A stretch of 64,000 nucleotides of DNA from Candidatus Nitrospira kreftii (GTDB lineage: Bacteria; Nitrospirota; Nitrospiria; Nitrospirales; Nitrospiraceae), in NCBI GenBank assembly GCA_014058405.1, contig CP047423.1, positions 3,022,501 through 3,086,500 on the forward strand. The letters run 5' to 3'. The first letter of the stretch is position 1, and every line of letters begins with the position of its first letter. The position numbers and the translations under genes were made by a program. Below are positions 61,766 to 64,000 of this stretch, one piece after another. The notes under the pieces were generated by a model. That model was not told the DNA's origin, made no database searches, and was given only the letters and a program-made list of their open reading frames with translations.

Positions 61766-63349
61766 GTGATTGCCGTACACCGATTATCTGTTTCAACTCT
61801 GCAATTGGCAGTCCTCGCCATTGCCGCGCTGATCCTTTTGCCGTTGGGCTACGTCACCACACTGGCGTTATCGGCTGATCCAGCGGTCTGGCAGCGTCTC
61901 TGGGCGACTCGTGTCCCTGAACTCCTGCTCAACACAGTGTCCTTGGCGGGTGCCGTAGCGCTGTTCACACTCATGCTCGGCGTCTCGACGGCTTGGATAG
62001 TCACACGATTCGAATTCCCCGGTCGCCGCCTTTGGGAAATTGCCCTTGTGCTTCCCTTGGCTATGCCGACATACGTCCTGGCCTATGTGTACAACTATCT
62101 GTTGGGATTCGGCGGCCCCATGGAACAGCTGTGGCAACTCGTGGCGGGGCCGCAAGCAAGAATCTTTTCTCCTCAAAGCTTTTGGGGAGTCACTTTCGTC
62201 ATGACACTCGATACGTTTCCGTTCGTCTACCTGCTCACACGCAGTGCGCTCTTGAGCTTCAACGTGTCATTCGAGGAAGTCGCCCGCACCTGTGGCGCAT
62301 CTCCACTGCGTACGATGTTCAGCGTAACCTTACCATTGTTGCGTCCCTCCATCGTCGCCGGTGTCGCGCTCGTGGTTCTGTATGTCGTCTCGGATTTCGG
62401 TGCCGTTTCACTCCTTCGCTATCAAACACTCACCTACGCCGTGTTCCAGCAAATGACCGGCCGGTCTGACAACCAAGCCGCGAGCATCCTGAGCATCCTA
62501 TTGGTCGTGCTGGCACTCCTGTTCTTATTGACCGAACGTTGGTTCCGCCGTAAGAGCCGGTTCTACCAGACGACGGGGCGCTATCGTGCGCCACAACGCA
62601 TTCCGTGCGGATGGCTCCACATCGGACTCCTGACGGCCTGCCTGGCCTCAGTCGTCGGCTTGGCTTTTGGAATCCCTACCTCTCTTTTGGTGATGTGGAG
62701 CCTCTCCCAAGAAGCTCAGGCGATTCTGGATACCCGTTTCTTCGGGTTTGTTTGGAACAGCGCCCTACTCTCCAGCCTGGCGGCGACAGCAGCCGTGCTG
62801 GTTGGGCTACCGCTCGCCTACCTCGCGAGCCGAAAACCCACGTGGGTCAACCTCGGCTGTTTGCAGGCAGCCTACGCCGGTTATGTCCTGCCGGGACCGG
62901 TTGCTGCCCTAGCCGTACTTGTTCTCTTTTTGAAAATCATGCCGTTCTTCTATGGAACTGTGCTCGTGCTAATTGTCGCGTATGTCCTTCACTTTCTCCC
63001 AGCCGGCCTCCAGTCACTCGAACCCTCGATCCAACAGATCACACCTAACCTGGAGGAAGTGGCCCGTACCCTAGGGCTCGGAGTTCGAGAAACCTGGTGG
63101 CGAGTCACGTTGCCGCTGATCCGTAACGGCATCATCGTGGCCTGGGTCCTTATTTTTCTGCAAACCATGAAGGAGCTTCCTGCGACATTACTGTTGAGGC
63201 CCGTTGGATTCGACACTTTAGCGATCCGTGTCTGGCTGGAAGCGAGTGAGGAATATTATCGACTGGCGGCTCCGTCAGCCTTATTGATTGTGCTGGTCGG
63301 CTTACCGGCCCTGTTTCTGTTGCTCTCTCGTGATTGGAGAGCCGCATAG
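61766..63349 (+). CDS. fbpB: Ferric iron ABC transporter permease (two-domain)
   Basis: A 527-residue inner-membrane protein with about 12 helices and two BPD-type permease halves; each has the EAA-like loop (EVARTCGASPLRTMFSVTLP and EVARTLGLGVRETWWRVTLP) that docks on the ATPase. It starts with GTG at 61766, 16 bp after the fbpA stop. The ATPase gene begins 4 bp after its stop. Confidence 0.93.
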   Translation: MIAVHRLSVSTLQLAVLAIAALILLPLGYVTTLALSADPAVWQRLWATRVPELLLNTVSLAGAVALFTLMLGVSTAWIVTRFEFPGRRLWEIALVLPLAMPTYVLAYVYNYLLGFGGPMEQLWQLVAGPQARIFSPQSFWGVTFVMTLDTFPFVYLLTRSALLSFNVSFEEVARTCGASPLRTMFSVTLPLLRPSIVAGVALVVLYVVSDFGAVSLLRYQTLTYAVFQQMTGRSDNQAASILSILLVVLALLFLLTERWFRRKSRFYQTTGRYRAPQRIPCGWLHIGLLTACLASVVGLAFGIPTSLLVMWSLSQEAQAILDTRFFGFVWNSALLSSLAATAAVLVGLPLAYLASRKPTWVNLGCLQAAYAGYVLPGPVAALAVLVLFLKIMPFFYGTVLVLIVAYVLHFLPAGLQSLEPSIQQITPNLEEVARTLGLGVRETWWRVTLPLIRNGIIVAWVLIFLQTMKELPATLLLRPVGFDTLAIRVWLEASEEYYRLAAPSALLIVLVGLPALFLLLSRDWRAA

Positions 63350-63353
63350 GCCC

Positions 63354-64000
63354 ATGATACATTCACCGTCACACACAACCCGTATGGATTCCAGCCCATC
63401 CGACAGTCGGGTCGATCTGCACGGACCGACCGCTTCGATCTTAGAGCTCCGTTCCGTATCGTGCGCCTATGACCAAAACCGGCCCGCAATCCAGAACGTT
63501 TCCTTTTCCATACGAGAAGGGGAGATCCTGTGTCTCCTCGGGCCGTCCGGTTGCGGCAAGACCACTATCTTGAGAGCGATTGCAGGCTTCGAGCCTGTGC
63601 GCTCCGGACAGATTTTTCTCTCCGATCGATTAGTCTCCTCCTCTTCCGAGACCGTGCCAACCGAAGAACGCCGTGTCGGGATGGTCTTCCAAGAATATGC
63701 CCTGTTTCCACACCTGCGTGTCGCTGACAATATTGCCTTCGGACTTCATCAACTTTCCAAAGAGGAGCGAGCATCTCGGGTCGAAGAAATGCTGCGGCTG
63801 ACCGGCCTGGAAGGTCTGGAACGGCGATATCCACATGAACTATCCGGAGGACAACAGCAACGCGTGGCGCTTTCGCGAGCGTTGGTGCAGAATCCCGTCC
63901 TGCTCCTCTTGGATGAGCCGTTCAGCAATCTCGATCCCGACATGGCAAGCCGCATGCGGCAGGACCTCCATGCCCTCCTTCATCGGACGAAGACCACTAC
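63354..64000 (+). CDS. fbpC: Ferric iron ABC transporter ATPase, cut by window end
   Basis: The first 215 residues of an ATP-binding subunit; the gene runs past the window end. Walker A GPSGCGKTT, Q-loop VFQEYALFPHL, signature LSGGQQQRVALSRAL and Walker B LLLLDEPFSNLD are all present. It powers the FbpAB transporter. ATG at 63354 lies 4 bp after the fbpB stop. Confidence 0.9.
   Translation, partial: MIHSPSHTTRMDSSPSDSRVDLHGPTASILELRSVSCAYDQNRPAIQNVSFSIREGEILCLLGPSGCGKTTILRAIAGFEPVRSGQIFLSDRLVSSSSETVPTEERRVGMVFQEYALFPHLRVADNIAFGLHQLSKEERASRVEEMLRLTGLEGLERRYPHELSGGQQQRVALSRALVQNPVLLLLDEPFSNLDPDMASRMRQDLHALLHRTKTT

Noticed and set aside
1..64000. CRISPR arrays, tRNA or rRNA genes, insertion sequences
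   Set aside because: No regular spaced repeats, cloverleaf-like sequences, rRNA segments or transposase-like frames were recognised by eye.

Overview
This window is most likely chromosomal DNA of a nitrite-oxidising (possibly comammox) Nitrospira. The anchor is an adjacent nxrA-nxrB pair (38961-43780) coding for a periplasmic-type nitrite oxidoreductase with a Tat-type N-terminus on the alpha subunit. A complete urea ABC transporter (urtABCDE) with a porin, a homodimeric-type pyruvate dehydrogenase operon and several hybrid-free two-component pairs fit the same genus. Nothing here (no amo, hao or urease genes) decides between a strict nitrite oxidiser and a comammox organism.

Layout. 1-4.8 kb: TPR protein, degenerate receiver, YgfZ-type protein, truncated globin, a 1.1-kb empty stretch and an exported beta-propeller protein. 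4.9-10.2 kb (minus strand): a compact RiPP-type operon reading PqqD-like protein, 60-aa glycine-rich precursor, HPr-kinase-like protein, nucleotidyltransferase, lasso-B2-type protease and ABC exporter. It has the lasso-peptide toolkit but no cyclase, and is the best candidate for an undescribed system. 11-15.4 kb: acyltransferase, PhoD phosphatase and small proteins. 15.9-25.5 kb (minus strand): porin, urtEDCBA and a NarL-type sensor/regulator pair; the urt block looks visibly richer in G+C than its surroundings. 25.7-34.9 kb: DMT transporter, a DGPF/ECF42-type sigma pair, an ECF sigma/anti-sigma pair, an RND efflux pump and a membrane-anchored methyltransferase. 35-38.7 kb: alpha-carbonic anhydrase and a second NarL-type pair directly upstream of nxrAB. 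44.4-50.7 kb: pyruvate dehydrogenase E1-E2-E3 plus a lipoate ligase-like gene. 50.8-53.6 kb: a second DGPF gene with an ECF42-like promoter, a BNR-repeat protein, a MoaD-like protein and a DUF1579 protein. 53.6-60.1 kb: an accessory patch with VapBC-like, SLOG/SLATT, HepT-like and Panacea-like genes mixed with FKBP isomerase, O-methyltransferase and M32 carboxypeptidase. 60.2-64 kb: Fur and a ferric-iron ABC transporter cut by the window end.

How parts connect. Urea import would supply ammonia, CO2 and nitrogen next to the nitrite-oxidation genes; carbonic anhydrase and pyruvate dehydrogenase serve inorganic-carbon handling and central carbon flow. Two sequence-level regulatory links stand out: a 61-bp element (about 74% identical between copies) that lies upstream of urtA and again downstream of the porin gene, and two nearly identical ECF42-type promoters, 24 kb apart, in front of the two DGPF genes. 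All family assignments come from reading the translated sequences and were not checked by database search.
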